A stretch of DNA of 57,497 nt from Rhodocyclaceae bacterium (GCA_013388985.1 JACAEF010000032.1:1-57497); one strand, 5' to 3'; numbered from the stretch's first letter, positions 1 through 7,757 are shown. Numbers and translations are program-made. The notes: generated by a model from the letters alone, not told the origin.

Positions 1-14
1 CCACCAGATTCACC

Positions 15-90
15 GGGTTGTTAGCTCAGTTGGTAGAGCAGCGGACTCTTAATCCGTAGGTCGAAGGTTCGAATCCTTCACAACCCACCA
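15..90 (+). tRNA. tRNA-Lys (anticodon CUU)
   Basis: A complete 76-nt cloverleaf with an encoded CCA end. The seven-base acceptor arm GGGTTGT (15-21) pairs with ACAACCC (80-86). The anticodon loop CTCTTAA (46-52) is closed by CGGA/TCCG, which puts the anticodon CTT at 48-50. The T arm GGTTCGAATCC is canonical. A second lysine tRNA follows 32 bases downstream, so the two are probably co-transcribed. Confidence 0.97.
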
Positions 91-122
91 GGCAGTCTTC
101 TTCGTCGTCATCCGGCGTTCGT

Positions 123-198
123 GGGTGGTTAGCTCAGTCGGTAGAGCAGCTGGCTTTTAACCAGTTGGTCACAGGTTCGAATCCTGTACCACCCACCA
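123..198 (+). tRNA. tRNA-Lys (anticodon UUU)
   Basis: A complete 76-nt cloverleaf with encoded CCA. The acceptor arm GGGTGGT (123-129) pairs with ACCACCC (188-194). The loop CTTTTAA (154-160) carries anticodon TTT at 156-158. It is the second lysine isoacceptor of the pair, and an accessory toxin-antitoxin zone begins 30 bases downstream. Its 3' half could serve as an integration site, but no integrase gene is visible in the window. Confidence 0.97.
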
Positions 199-228
199 AT
201 TTTCCGACTTTGTCGTAGAGTAGGCGTC

Positions 229-672
229 ATGCCCGACGACGCACACTCCCGGAAGTATCCCGACATCCGCTGGAAACAGCGCCTTGCCAACTACCAGCGC
301 GCCTATGCGCAGTTGGCCGAAGCCGTCGCGCTGTCGCAGACGCGGCCATTGAGCCGGCTCGAGCAGCAAGGGCTCATCCAGGCCTTCGAATTCACCCAGG
401 AACTCGCCTGGCAGACGATGAAGGACTATTTCGCCTACCAGGGCATCAGCGACATCACCGGCTCGCGCGATGCGATTCGCGCCGCGTTCAAGGCCGGCCT
501 GATCGAAGACGGCGACGGCTGGATGGACACGATCCAAATCCGCAACCGTTCCTCCCACACCTACGACGAAGCCACCGCCAAAGCTCTCGCCGCGACGATC
601 ACGCAACGTTACCTGCCCTTGTTCGAAGCCTTTGGGAAGCGGATGGAAATGCTGGCTGCGCGGGAAAACTGA
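229..672 (+). CDS. HEPN-domain protein, HI0074 (nucleotidyltransferase substrate-binding) family
   Basis: A 147-residue protein of the HI0074-like HEPN family, the usual partner of a minimal nucleotidyltransferase. The proposed HEPN ribonuclease motif R-x4-H is seen as RNRSSH at residues 105-110, followed by TYD as is typical of this branch. The ATG at 229 is the first start after the tRNA. The MNT gene begins only two bases after the stop, so the two form one operon. In characterised HepT/MntA pairs the HEPN protein is an RNase toxin and the MNT protein AMPylates it. HI0074 homologues are less well studied, so a toxin role is inferred. Confidence 0.85.
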   Translation: MPDDAHSRKYPDIRWKQRLANYQRAYAQLAEAVALSQTRPLSRLEQQGLIQAFEFTQELAWQTMKDYFAYQGISDITGSRDAIRAAFKAGLIEDGDGWMDTIQIRNRSSHTYDEATAKALAATITQRYLPLFEAFGKRMEMLAAREN

Positions 673-674
673 TC

Positions 675-1025
675 GTGGCGGGAGAAACACGGCGTTTCGG
701 CCTCGATGCCGCGACCATCCACAAGATTCAAGATGTGCTGTCGCAATTCCCGGAGATCGAAAAAGCCCTCCTCTACGGCTCGCGCGCCAAAGGCAACTAC
801 CGGCCCGGCTCGGACATCGATCTTTCGCTGATCGCAGAAACGCTCACCGCAGACCGTCTGCTGCAGCTCGAAAACCGGCTGGACGATCTGCTGTTGCCGT
901 ACCAATTCGATCTGAATCTGTTCCACGCATTACAGAACCCGGCCCTGATCGAGCACATCGAGCGCGTCGGCAAGATCTTCTATGAACGCGCGGAGACTCC
1001 AGACTGCGGCGTCACGTCCTCGTAG
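675..1025 (+). CDS. MNT-type nucleotidyltransferase (HEPN partner)
   Basis: A 116-residue minimal nucleotidyltransferase starting at GTG 675. The fold's signature is visible as GSRAKG at residues 35-40 followed by DID at 47-49 (GS-x10-DxD), giving two of the metal-binding acidic residues. By family analogy it neutralises the HEPN protein encoded two bases upstream, probably by nucleotidylation; this is inference. Its last 30 codons lie in a sequence that is repeated at 1892-2020, downstream of the next MNT/HEPN module. The C-terminal end may therefore derive from a rearrangement. Confidence 0.85.
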   Translation: MAGETRRFGLDAATIHKIQDVLSQFPEIEKALLYGSRAKGNYRPGSDIDLSLIAETLTADRLLQLENRLDDLLLPYQFDLNLFHALQNPALIEHIERVGKIFYERAETPDCGVTSS

Positions 1026-1066
1026 ATCGCCGTCGGCGGCAGCCAAAGCGCCTCATTCGCCAGCAA
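938..1066 (+). repeat. Long direct repeat, copy A
   Basis: The 3' end of the MNT gene plus the following bases is closely matched at 1892-2020 (offset 954). The first ~105 bases agree at roughly nine of ten positions and the remainder is more diverged. Read on the minus strand, copy A also contains the last ~20 codons of a Uma2-type gene (…AIYEDVTPQSGVSARS) with no gene body attached. The junction therefore looks like the remnant of an MNT and a Uma2 gene that once converged here. Confidence 0.8.
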
Positions 1067-1162
1067 GCGGCAACAGACGAATCTTTCGCCCCGGGCGGAA
1101 CGGCTATCTTCATTTAGAATTTGATCGCCGAATGAATTCGAGATCGGCGGGAGAAAACGAAG

Positions 1163-1486
1163 ATGCTCAGTCTTCAATACATCGTCGAAGCTGCCAGACG
1201 TCTCGCAGATCAGGCGAGCCAACCGGTCAAGATCATCCTGTTCGGCTCTTATGCACGGGGCGAAGCGGACGATGCTTCCGATCTCGATTTGATGGTTGTG
1301 GAACGCGAACTGCCAGACAGGGCCAGCGAATACCTTCGGCTGCGGCAAGCCATCGGGCGGACTGGGGTCGGTGTCGATCTATTGCTGCTGACCGAACAGG
1401 AATTCCAGCGTCGCAGTCAGGTGCCCGGTACGACGGCGTACTGGGCGAAAAAAGAGGGGAAGCTGCTTTATGACGCCTCAGCTTGA
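1163..1486 (+). CDS. MNT-type nucleotidyltransferase
   Basis: A 107-residue minimal nucleotidyltransferase. The signature is FGSYARG (residues 27-33) followed by DLDL with acidic residues at 40 and 42. The ATG at 1163 follows 137 bases of apparently non-coding, partly duplicated sequence. Its last 17 bases overlap the downstream HEPN gene, a coupling typical of these two-gene modules. The gene order (MNT first) is opposite to that of the 229-1025 pair, and the sequences differ, so this is a separate module and not a local duplicate. The role as antitoxin or modifier of the HEPN protein is inferred from the family. Confidence 0.85.
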   Translation: MLSLQYIVEAARRLADQASQPVKIILFGSYARGEADDASDLDLMVVERELPDRASEYLRLRQAIGRTGVGVDLLLLTEQEFQRRSQVPGTTAYWAKKEGKLLYDASA

Positions 1487-1865
1487 AGAGGCGATGCGGC
1501 TTCTGCGTATGGCCAAACGCGATCATGCCGCTTTCGCGGTACTCACGAATGCACCCGGCGTCGATCAAGCCACGGTCTGCTTCCACGCCCAGCAGGCCGC
1601 GGAAAAGGCGATCAAGGCGGTGATGTGTTTGCGCGGGTTCGAATATCGTCGCACCCACGATCTGGAAGAACTCGCAGGCATGCTCATCGATAGAGGTGAA
1701 ACGCTACCCGTCGATTTGATGGATCTGCGCCGCCTCACTCCTTATGCCGTCGAGTTTCGTTATGACGATGAGATCATCCATCTAGTGACCAGGAATGAAG
1801 CGGGGCGGATAGCAGAAATGCTGCTTGGCTGGGCTGCGGACGAAATCACCCGGGGTGGCCGATAG
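1470..1865 (+). CDS. HEPN-domain protein
   Basis: A 131-residue HEPN-domain protein with the family features QQAAEKAIKA (near residues 41-50) and RRTHDLEEL, the latter matching the conserved TH-x-L segment of the classic HEPN family. It overlaps the MNT gene by 17 bases and is probably translationally coupled to it. Classic HEPN proteins of this type often lack the strict R-x4-6-H RNase motif, and I do not see a clear one here. A nuclease activity should therefore not be assumed. The module is flanked by the two copies of a long direct repeat. Confidence 0.82.
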   Translation: MTPQLEEAMRLLRMAKRDHAAFAVLTNAPGVDQATVCFHAQQAAEKAIKAVMCLRGFEYRRTHDLEELAGMLIDRGETLPVDLMDLRRLTPYAVEFRYDDEIIHLVTRNEAGRIAEMLLGWAADEITRGGR

Positions 1866-1891
1866 ACCGATAGGGCCAAGACATTACCGTC

Positions 1892-2020
1892 CCCGGCCCT
1901 GATCGAGCCCATCGAGCGCGTCGGCAAGATCTTCTATGAACGCGCGGAGACTCCGACCTCCAGCGTCACGTCCTCGTAGATTGCCGCCACCGGCAGCGAG
2001 AACGCCACGCTCGCCAGCTC
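1892..2020 (+). repeat. Long direct repeat, copy B
   Basis: The second copy of the sequence at 938-1066. On the plus strand it resembles the 3' end of the MNT gene at 675 without the gene body. On the minus strand it is the true 3' end of the Uma2 gene (stop CTA at 1934-1936). Copies A and B bracket exactly one MNT/HEPN module (about 1067-1891). This is consistent with that module having been inserted, with duplication of the target. Confidence 0.8.
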
Positions 2021-2518
2021 CACCGTCTCACCCGGCCCGTAAGGGTAGAGCACCCAATGGCCGTTGGCATCGCGGCGGAACACATCGACCGCCATCCGCT
2101 CGGTGTCGATCAGCACATACTCCTGCAGGCTCGGCAGTTGCCGGTAACAGGCGAACTTGCCGCCGCGGTCGAAGGCCGCCGTGGCGGGCGAGAGCACCTC
2201 GACGATCAGCACCGGCTCGCGCTTGAAGTGGGGCAAGGCGGCATCGGCCGCCGAACAGCTGACGAACACATCGGGATAGAAGAAGGCGTCGGCCGTCTGC
2301 ACCTGCAGCTTCATGTCGGCGATGTAGGTGCGGCATGGCTTGCCGCGCAGGTGCGCGCGCAACGCGGCGAAGACATTCCCGCTGATGGTCACATGCGCGT
2401 CCGAAGCACCCGCCATCGCGAACACCTCGCCGGAGAGGTACTCGTGCTTCTCGGACTGTTCGGCCTCCCAGGCGAGATAGTCCTCGGCGCTTAAGACGGG
2501 TTTCTTGACGGCGGTCAT
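1934..2518 (-). CDS. Uma2 family (DUF820) putative endonuclease
   Basis: A 194-residue protein of the Uma2/DUF820 family, which has a PD-(D/E)xK nuclease-like fold; biological substrates are not established. Visible family features are SAEDYLAWE near the N-terminus, YLSGEVFAMAGAS, FYPDVFVSCS carrying the acidic residue of the core, and VLIVEVLSPAT. I chose the internal ATG at 2518 (MTAVKKPVLSAEDYL) because the family begins here. The 59 codons upstream run through a terminator hairpin and repeat-like DNA. The last codons lie in the long direct repeat. A second Uma2 gene is at 10014. Confidence 0.8.
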   Translation of the reverse strand: MTAVKKPVLSAEDYLAWEAEQSEKHEYLSGEVFAMAGASDAHVTISGNVFAALRAHLRGKPCRTYIADMKLQVQTADAFFYPDVFVSCSAADAALPHFKREPVLIVEVLSPATAAFDRGGKFACYRQLPSLQEYVLIDTERMAVDVFRRDANGHWVLYPYGPGETVELASVAFSLPVAAIYEDVTLEVGVSARS

Positions 2519-2566
2519 CGGCGGGCTCCCTGCGCTGCGATGCGATGATTGTAGCGGCGACACGCC

Positions 2567-2652
2567 AAACTCGGCGCTGAAGCCGCGATCAGCGGAGGGG
2601 GATCCGCCGTTAGGCGGGAGCGTAGCGCCCGTGAGCGGCGCCGGGACGGCAC
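2567..2652 (-). repeat. Possible split copy of the dispersed 26-bp repeat
   Basis: AAACTCGGCGCTG (2567-2579) matches the left half of the dispersed repeat and CGCCGGGACGGCAC (2639-2652) its right half, with 59 bases of GC-rich sequence between them. It could be a copy interrupted by an insertion, or two chance half-matches. It lies between the Uma2 start and the terminator of the upstream operon. Confidence 0.35.
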
Positions 2653-2662
2653 CCAAAACGAA

Positions 2663-2682
2663 AACCCCGCCGGGGCGGGGTT
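2663..2682 (-). terminator. Rho-independent terminator of the flavoprotein operon
   Basis: On the minus strand, AACCCCGCC and GGCGGGGTT form a nine-base-pair stem with a two-base loop, followed directly by TTCGTTTTGG. It lies 38 bases past the stop of the flavoprotein gene, the last gene of the 6622-2721 operon. Confidence 0.8.
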
Positions 2683-2720
2683 CCGGAGAATTCAAGTCGC
2701 TTCATTTTTCACCAAATGGG

Positions 2721-4304
2721 CTAGGGAGCGCGCTCCTGTGTCTCTTCGTGATACTCATCATCGATATTCACCGCCCAGATGGCCGATTTATCCTTGCTGC
2801 CCGACACTATCGCCTCGACGGCCAGCTTTGCGGTGAGCATCGAGTGATCCTGATTGTTATAGCGATGCATGCCGTTTCGGCCGACGAGAAATAAATTCTC
2901 AAAACCATCGAGCCATTCGCGTACTTTTGGAAACTGCCCATAAGCACCAAAATAAGCTGGATAGGTTTTTGGCACGCGTATCACTGTTCCGTCGAGCACG
3001 TCCGTTTTGACGATCATGCCAATCTTTTCCAGCTCGCCTGCGGCGAAATCGAGCATCTCGGAATCACTCATGCACCAAAGGTCATCGCCTTCCTGACAAA
3101 AATATTCCAGGCCAAGCCAGACGTGATCCGGATTGGCAACGAGATCGGGGCTCCAGTTGTTGAATACCTGCAACCGGCCGATTCGTACATCGCGCTCCTG
3201 GATATATATCCAGTTGTCGGCTGGCATATTGTTGGCGCTGGCGCTGCACGCTTGGGGATTGGTACGCATTCGGCGCAGCAGCAATCCAACTGTGATGAAG
3301 TCCCGGTAAGGTAACGCGGTGGCAACCGACGCGACATCCGCAGGAGCTGCGGGCTGCATGCCCGCAACCAGGTCTTTGATCGGCATGGTCGATATCACGT
3401 AATCCACATCCATTTCGCATGAATAACCGTTAGTCGTCTCAGTCATCACCGAGCGGATATGGCCATTTTCGTGACGCAACCCCACGACCTTCTGGCCAAA
3501 ACGTATTTCGCCACCGCCAGCCAAGACCCTCCGCGCCACCTCTTCCCACAATTGACCTGGCCCGAGACGGGGATAGAGGAAATGCTCGATCAGGCTGGTT
3601 TTAGTCGCCTGAGCATTTTTTTTTCGTAGAACGCGCCAAGCATGACGCAACGTTTCAAGTATCGATAGCCCCTTGATGCGTTGTGCGCCCCATTCGGCGC
3701 TGATTTGGCTGCAGGGCACACCCCAGACTTTCTCGGTATAGTCCCTGAAAAAAGTCCTATACAGTTCTCCGCCAAAGCGATTGACGAGAAAATCTTCGAG
3801 CGATTTCTCCGGACGGCGTGGAAACAGCATGGCCCACAAATAGCTGGCGCCGATCCGCATCAGCCTGACCGGGCCAAGATTGGAAATGGTCGTGGCATTG
3901 AGCTTGATTGGGTAGTCGAAATACTTGCGCAGGAAATAAATACGCGAAAGCCGGTTGCGTACCCGCATGATCCTGCCTTCGTTGACTAACTCGGTCTCTT
4001 CCGCGCAAAAGTCGGCGCTGGCGGAACGGCACTTGCCCTGATAGGCAATGTCGACGACCGGGGCTTTTGCGACGATAGGCAGGATTTCCTTCCACCAGTT
4101 CATCACCCAATCGCTCTTGGAAAAGAAGCGATGGCCGCCGATGTCCATGCGATTGCCTTTGAAAACGACGGTGCGCGAAATGCCGCCGACTGTGTCCGAG
4201 GCTTCGAGCACGATCGGCTGCATCCGGCCATCGCGCAACAGTTCGAGTGCTGCCGTCAAGCCTGCCGGCCCGGCGCCGATGATGATCACCTTGGGCTTAT
4301 TCAT
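2721..4304 (-). CDS. NAD(P)/FAD-dependent oxidoreductase (UDP-galactopyranose mutase/amine oxidase-like)
   Basis: A 527-residue flavoprotein. The N-terminal Rossmann motif GAGPAG (residues 10-15) is followed by the second dinucleotide-binding acidic position (VLEAS) and [10 protein letters not shown], typical of the family annotated as NAD(P)/FAD-dependent oxidoreductases linked to cell-surface sugar genes. A C-terminal FAD segment [16 protein letters not shown] closes the fold. The substrate is unknown; UDP-sugar or polyprenyl-linked sugar chemistry is suggested by the neighbouring GtrA and membrane protein. Residues 92-99 (CRSASADF) are encoded by a copy of the dispersed 26-bp repeat and sit in a poorly conserved loop. 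It is the last gene of a three-gene operon. Confidence 0.85.
   Translation of the reverse strand: MNKPKVIIIGAGPAGLTAALELLRDGRMQPIVLEASDTVGGISRTVVFKGNRMDIGGHRFFSKSDWVMNWWKEILPIVAKAPVVDIAYQGKCRSASADFCAEETELVNEGRIMRVRNRLSRIYFLRKYFDYPIKLNATTISNLGPVRLMRIGASYLWAMLFPRRPEKSLEDFLVNRFGGELYRTFFRDYTEKVWGVPCSQISAEWGAQRIKGLSILETLRHAWRVLRKKNAQATKTSLIEHFLYPRLGPGQLWEEVARRVLAGGGEIRFGQKVVGLRHENGHIRSVMTETTNGYSCEMDVDYVISTMPIKDLVAGMQPAAPADVASVATALPYRDFITVGLLLRRMRTNPQACSASANNMPADNWIYIQERDVRIGRLQVFNNWSPDLVANPDHVWLGLEYFCQEGDDLWCMSDSEMLDFAAGELEKIGMIVKTDVLDGTVIRVPKTYPAYFGAYGQFPKVREWLDGFENLFLVGRNGMHRYNNQDHSMLTAKLAVEAIVSGSKDKSAIWAVNIDDEYHEETQERAP
4007..4032 (-). repeat. Dispersed 26-bp repeat, copy 1 (inside flavoprotein gene)
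   Basis: The plus strand reads AAAA followed by the core GTCGGCGCTGGCGGAACGGC and AC. In the sense of the host gene it is read in frame as KCRSASADF. This copy matches the consensus at every position. Confidence 0.9.
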
Positions 4305-4307
4305 CCG

Positions 4308-4712
4308 CTAACACACAACGGCGCGACGCCGGAAAAGCACGAATTTGCGCAAACCGAAATTGGCCAGGAAAGTAAAACCCGCCGCAAAGAGCTTGGTCAA
4401 TTCCGGATTGGCATGAAACTGCTCAATACCCACCCACAGCACCAATTGTGTCAGCGCCAGTCCGGCCACTCCAATAAGCGCGAAAGCCAGCAATTCTTTT
4501 CCCGGCGCATGAGCCAGACGGCGTGCGCGAAAAACGATCCGAATACTCAGCCAATAAGCCACCCCCACCCCGGCAATGAAACCGATGGTCGCAGCCAGCA
4601 TCCAAGGGAAGCTCGCAACACGCATCAGGAAAGAAAATAACCCTAGGTCGACAGCCAGCGCGAGCGCAGAGACCGCCAGGTAGCGCATGAATTCTTTGGC
4701 GACGAGTATCAT
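4308..4712 (-). CDS. GtrA family membrane protein
   Basis: A 134-residue protein with four predicted membrane segments and the GtrA-family pattern. It opens with FMRYLAVSALALAVDLGLF and ends with a basic tail after FLANFGLRKFVLFRRR. GtrA proteins are thought to move or present undecaprenyl-phosphate-linked sugars across the inner membrane. Its start overlaps the stop of the upstream large membrane protein (ATGA, 4709-4712) and its stop is three bases before the flavoprotein start. The three genes are therefore one transcription unit, probably for lipid-linked sugar modification of a surface polymer. Confidence 0.85.
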   Translation of the reverse strand: MILVAKEFMRYLAVSALALAVDLGLFSFLMRVASFPWMLAATIGFIAGVGVAYWLSIRIVFRARRLAHAPGKELLAFALIGVAGLALTQLVLWVGIEQFHANPELTKLFAAGFTFLANFGLRKFVLFRRRAVVC

Positions 4713-6622
4713 GCTGGAGTTCTCGTCGAGGTGATCAGGTCATCGCAACGATAGAGCCGATAGGTGATCGGGAGATCGCCTCGCACGCCGCCTGCAACGA
4801 GCCATTTTCCATAAGCCGCAGTCTTGAGCGCGTAGGGCAATACAACGTATGTCAATCGCCCATTCGACCCAGCGCAGACTTCAGCTACCGCCTCATCGTC
4901 CGGTACGCAGGCATCCAATGCCCCCTGCAAGCCGTTGATCACCTGGCATAGTTCTTTCTGAAAATTGAACACGTGCATCGAGGCCAGGCGGCGATGCGCC
5001 TCTTCCGCCGTGCCGCGATTGAATAGCAAACCGGCATTTTGCAAATTGTTCATGTAACTCGGCCGATTCAAGATCAGCCAAGGTGCGAGCAATTCTCCGT
5101 CCCAAAAGACCTGGGCGCCCGGCCTCAATTGCACACCAAACACGTTCTGCTCGAATTGCATCGATTCGATCTGCCGGGTCCACGGGTTGCGATGATCCCA
5201 CGTCGCTCCTGCATATAGCAGCGCCAACATCACGCCCATGATCATGACATCTCTGGACTTCCGCCAGCGCTGCCAGGCAAGTACGCCGACCGCCGACAAA
5301 GCGCCACCCAACAATGGAAAGGAAAACAGCACTACCTCGGGCCGAAACATATCGCGCGTATCGGGGAGCTGAAGGTGAAGGTTCCAAACCATGACCGCCA
5401 GCCGGCCAAAGCTGATGAGCATCATCACCACGACGCCAAGTGCAAGCAAGCCTTTCACTGCTTGGCTGATACGCCCCGACAGCCACGACCAAGCAAGGAA
5501 GAGTGGGATCAGGATCAGCAAGGCATACGGCGGCAAGGGCTGCGGCCCCACCGGAAAACCGACCGCGAACATTGCTGCCAGGAGCAGCAGACGCATCTCA
5601 TGCCAGTAACCGGAACGACGATACTGATCGGCGACCAACCAGGGGATGCTCGCTACCGCCAGCCAATGCAGCAACCAATGCACGCGCCAGAGTTGCAAGC
5701 CGGTCGGCAGCACGAGATGCAGCAGATCGACGAGGATCAGACTCGCCACCAGCCCGCATGACGCCGCAACGAGAACGGCCCATGCGAACGAACGCAGACG
5801 CTTTTCCGACCGCTCGGCCAGCAAACCAACCAGGAAGAAATCAAACCCCAGATAGCACCAGTCGATGGCCCGCCACTCGGTGATGAAACAATTGCTGTTC
5901 GGCACCTCGATCCATTCGAACCATTGCGCATCATAGGCCGAGAGCCAGTGGGCAAATGGCGAAATACCCTGCACCGCTGCCAAAACGACGAAAGCTCCCA
6001 GCCACAACAGATGCAGCCAGCGCCGGTCATGCCGGACGAGATCGGCCCAGAAAACCAGCCATGCCGGAATGACCTGCAGCGGATGAATGCTCGCCGCCAC
6101 CAGCGTGATGAACAGCGCCAGCCCTCTGCGCTCCGTCACCCACGCCGCCAGCGCCATCAGAACGAGCGGTTCGGCGAGGGTACGGCCCGTCAAAAAAGGT
6201 TCAGCATAGGAAAATACGCCATTCCCGCCATACATCGGCGACAGCAGCAGCAGAGCGAGCAGGCCCCAATAATGGAAAGGCGAAACGAACAGGCGCTGCA
6301 AGAAGAACCAGGATGCGACCAGAAAAGAGAGTCGCCCCAGCAATGTCAGCACGAGGAAAAGCTCGGCCGGGCCGAAGAAATCGAACAGGCGGCTGATCAG
6401 ATACGGAAAAACGGTGAAGTTGGCCTGGCTGCCATAAGCGAAGAACAAATCCTGCCCGAAGAGTTCTGGCCGCCAGCGCAACAGCGCCTGGCCAAGATAG
6501 AGCACGGAATCGTGCCGGATACCGTGATAGGGTCGCAGATAAAGCAGTAGAAAGACCGCGAGCGCGCTTGCGGCAAGCAGTCCCGGAATCGAACGAAAGC
6601 GAGGGCTGAGACTTTCAGGCAT
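4709..6622 (-). CDS. Polytopic membrane protein, unknown (possible GT-C-like transferase)
   Basis: A protein of about 637 residues with more than ten hydrophobic segments and short hydrophilic loops. The first loop holds RPYHGIRHDSVLYLGQAL, an acidic-loop position reminiscent of GT-C glycosyltransferases that use polyprenyl-phosphate sugars. The match is only to general layout. The C-terminal ~150 residues are soluble and probably periplasmic. I use ATG 6622; a TTG six bases upstream is an alternative. It is first in the operon with GtrA and the flavoprotein, which supports a role in lipid-linked sugar transfer, but no specific activity can be claimed. Confidence 0.6.
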   Translation of the reverse strand: MPESLSPRFRSIPGLLAASALAVFLLLYLRPYHGIRHDSVLYLGQALLRWRPELFGQDLFFAYGSQANFTVFPYLISRLFDFFGPAELFLVLTLLGRLSFLVASWFFLQRLFVSPFHYWGLLALLLLSPMYGGNGVFSYAEPFLTGRTLAEPLVLMALAAWVTERRGLALFITLVAASIHPLQVIPAWLVFWADLVRHDRRWLHLLWLGAFVVLAAVQGISPFAHWLSAYDAQWFEWIEVPNSNCFITEWRAIDWCYLGFDFFLVGLLAERSEKRLRSFAWAVLVAASCGLVASLILVDLLHLVLPTGLQLWRVHWLLHWLAVASIPWLVADQYRRSGYWHEMRLLLLAAMFAVGFPVGPQPLPPYALLILIPLFLAWSWLSGRISQAVKGLLALGVVVMMLISFGRLAVMVWNLHLQLPDTRDMFRPEVVLFSFPLLGGALSAVGVLAWQRWRKSRDVMIMGVMLALLYAGATWDHRNPWTRQIESMQFEQNVFGVQLRPGAQVFWDGELLAPWLILNRPSYMNNLQNAGLLFNRGTAEEAHRRLASMHVFNFQKELCQVINGLQGALDACVPDDEAVAEVCAGSNGRLTYVVLPYALKTAAYGKWLVAGGVRGDLPITYRLYRCDDLITSTRTPA

Positions 6623-6642
6623 GGGCAATGGCCGAAAATGAA

Positions 6643-6664
6643 ACCGCCCGCAATAGCGGGCGGT
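6643..6664 (-). terminator. Rho-independent terminator after the pilin gene
   Basis: Perfect nine-base arms ACCGCCCGC and GCGGGCGGT around an AATA loop. On the minus strand they are followed by TTTCATTTTC. It lies 24 bases past the pilin stop and so ends the pilin transcript before the next minus-strand operon. Confidence 0.8.
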
Positions 6665-6688
6665 CTCTGTCAGGCGATCCGGGTCAGG

Positions 6689-7159
6689 TTACTTGCAGGA
6701 GCCTGGCAGGTACTTGGTATGGGCACCAGAAGTACCGGGAGCGCATTTGAAACTGGCGACCTGGGTTGGAATCGCACTTGCTGTGAGCGCCGCACCGCTT
6801 GCACTCATCGGCGTCAGAGTAACTGTCTGACCCGCGAAACTGCCAAGATCCGTGGAATTGGCCGCAGTGACCGTAATTACGCCGTCAGGATCAGTTTGAA
6901 TACTCGCAACATATTTGGTAGTGGCCGCCGTGCTTTCACAACCCCAACCATTAGCCCCCGGTTGAGTACCAGCAGAGGCCGTTTGATAAACCTCGGCCAC
7001 CGCAGTGCGGCACTGGCTCGCAGCCAGAATGATTTCGGAAACACGGGCCTTGATCGTGTAATCCTGATACGCCGGCAGCGCGACAGCCGCCAAGATGCCG
7101 ATGATCGCGACGACGATCATCAGTTCGATGAGGGTGAAGCCTTGTTGAATGCGTTTCAT
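6689..7159 (-). CDS. pilA: Type IVa major-type pilin (PilA-like)
   Basis: A 156-residue prepilin. A short leader MKRIQQG precedes the prepilin peptidase site, and the mature protein begins [20 protein letters not shown] with Glu5 in place. A C-terminal disulfide-bounded D-region is suggested by two cysteines in KCAPGTSG…PGSCK. The ATG at 7159 follows GAGAGGAAC. The first in-frame start, eight codons upstream, would give an unusually long leader. It is monocistronic between a sigma-54 promoter (7206-7222) and a terminator (6643-6664). No pil assembly genes adjoin it, so it must use machinery elsewhere, possibly shared with the MSHA-like cluster at 41-54 kb. Confidence 0.92.
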   Translation of the reverse strand: MKRIQQGFTLIELMIVVAIIGILAAVALPAYQDYTIKARVSEIILAASQCRTAVAEVYQTASAGTQPGANGWGCESTAATTKYVASIQTDPDGVITVTAANSTDLGSFAGQTVTLTPMSASGAALTASAIPTQVASFKCAPGTSGAHTKYLPGSCK

Positions 7160-7205
7160 GTTCCTCTCCTTTGGTTGAAGCACCCGAATCGTGCCGACAG
7201 CGATT

Positions 7206-7222
7206 ATGCAACCGGCGTGCCA
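7206..7222 (-). promoter_or_regulatory. Sigma-54 (-24/-12) promoter of pilA
   Basis: The minus strand reads TGGCACG-CCGG-TTGCAT, a perfect match to the RpoN consensus TGGCACG-N4-TTGCW. The spacing to the pilin ATG implies a leader of about 40 bases. PilA genes in many proteobacteria are RpoN/PilR dependent. An inverted repeat GTGACG/CGTCAC at 7295-7311, about 75 bases upstream, could be an activator site; that part is speculative. Confidence 0.88.
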
Positions 7223-7313
7223 GCGCCCGATCGCCGGATGTCCTGTGGTTTACGGCCGGAATTCGGCGGGCTTGAGTCGGGCTCAGGGCAATATGTGACG
7301 TTTTTCGTCACCC

Positions 7314-7340
7314 GTGCCGTCCCGCCAGCGCCGAGTTTCA
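7314..7340 (+). repeat. Dispersed 26-bp repeat, copy 2 (over the PIN gene stop)
   Basis: GTGCCGTCCCGCCAGC and the following bases match the repeat. Its last three bases TCA are the stop codon of the minus-strand PIN gene. It is identical over 27 bases to copy 3 at 9990-10016. Confidence 0.9.
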
Positions 7341-7757
7341 AATGAGAAACAGGCCCTCGGCGCGAGCGGCGCGCTCCAACGCGGTATCGCGCGTGGCCAG
7401 CGGGCAACGGAGCCGCAGCGCGAGTTCGAGATAGGCGGCATCGTAAGCGGACAGGGCATATTGCCGGGCCAAACGATAGAGCGCATCAGATGCTGGCGGC
7501 ATGCGATCGACGTTCAGGTTCAAACGACCAGCCAAGGCGATCATCTCCTCGCCTTGCGCTTCGTCCAACAGACCGCGCCTGACCAGAGCGGCCGCGGTGT
7601 TGGCGTATTCCGCAGGCCAGATGAAGGCCACATGCAGGGTGCTACGGCCGATTCGTTCCAGCAAAGCCTCGGTGTAGGCCGAGGTTTGCGCCGGGTAGAG
7701 CCACGACACGACGACCGAGTTGTCGATCACGCAGGCGCGAGGAGCATCCCCTACCAC
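7338..7757 (-). CDS. PIN-domain ribonuclease toxin (VapC-like)
   Basis: A 139-residue PIN-domain protein. The acidic quartet expected for an active PIN nuclease is present: D12 (VIDNS), E50 (WPAEYAN), D106 (SAYDAAYLEL) and D124 (ATRD). VapC toxins usually cleave tRNA or rRNA. The start overlaps the end of the Phd/YefM-type antitoxin gene by seven bases, the normal coupled arrangement. The stop codon lies in a copy of the dispersed repeat. Confidence 0.88.
   Translation of the reverse strand: MVGDAPRACVIDNSVVVSWLYPAQTSAYTEALLERIGRSTLHVAFIWPAEYANTAAALVRRGLLDEAQGEEMIALAGRLNLNVDRMPPASDALYRLARQYALSAYDAAYLELALRLRCPLATRDTALERAARAEGLFLI

Noticed and set aside
1-6. CCACCA at the very start, possibly the 3' end of a further tRNA
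   Set aside because: Six bases cannot be assigned; the rest lies outside the window.
980-1348. Minus-strand frame ending in a Uma2-like tail
   Set aside because: Only the last ~20 codons resemble Uma2, through the long direct repeat; the rest is antisense to the MNT gene. Treated as a gene-end remnant, not a CDS.
2519-2695. N-terminal extension of the Uma2 gene to 2695
   Set aside because: The 59 extra residues are encoded by a terminator hairpin and repeat-like DNA and are not family-like; ATG 2518 fits better.
3234-3255. TTGGCGCTGGCGCTGCACG inside the flavoprotein gene as another degenerate repeat copy
   Set aside because: The encoded stretch (ACSASANNM) sits where related proteins have residues of equal number, so it adds no length, and the match is limited to the GGCGCTGGCG core.
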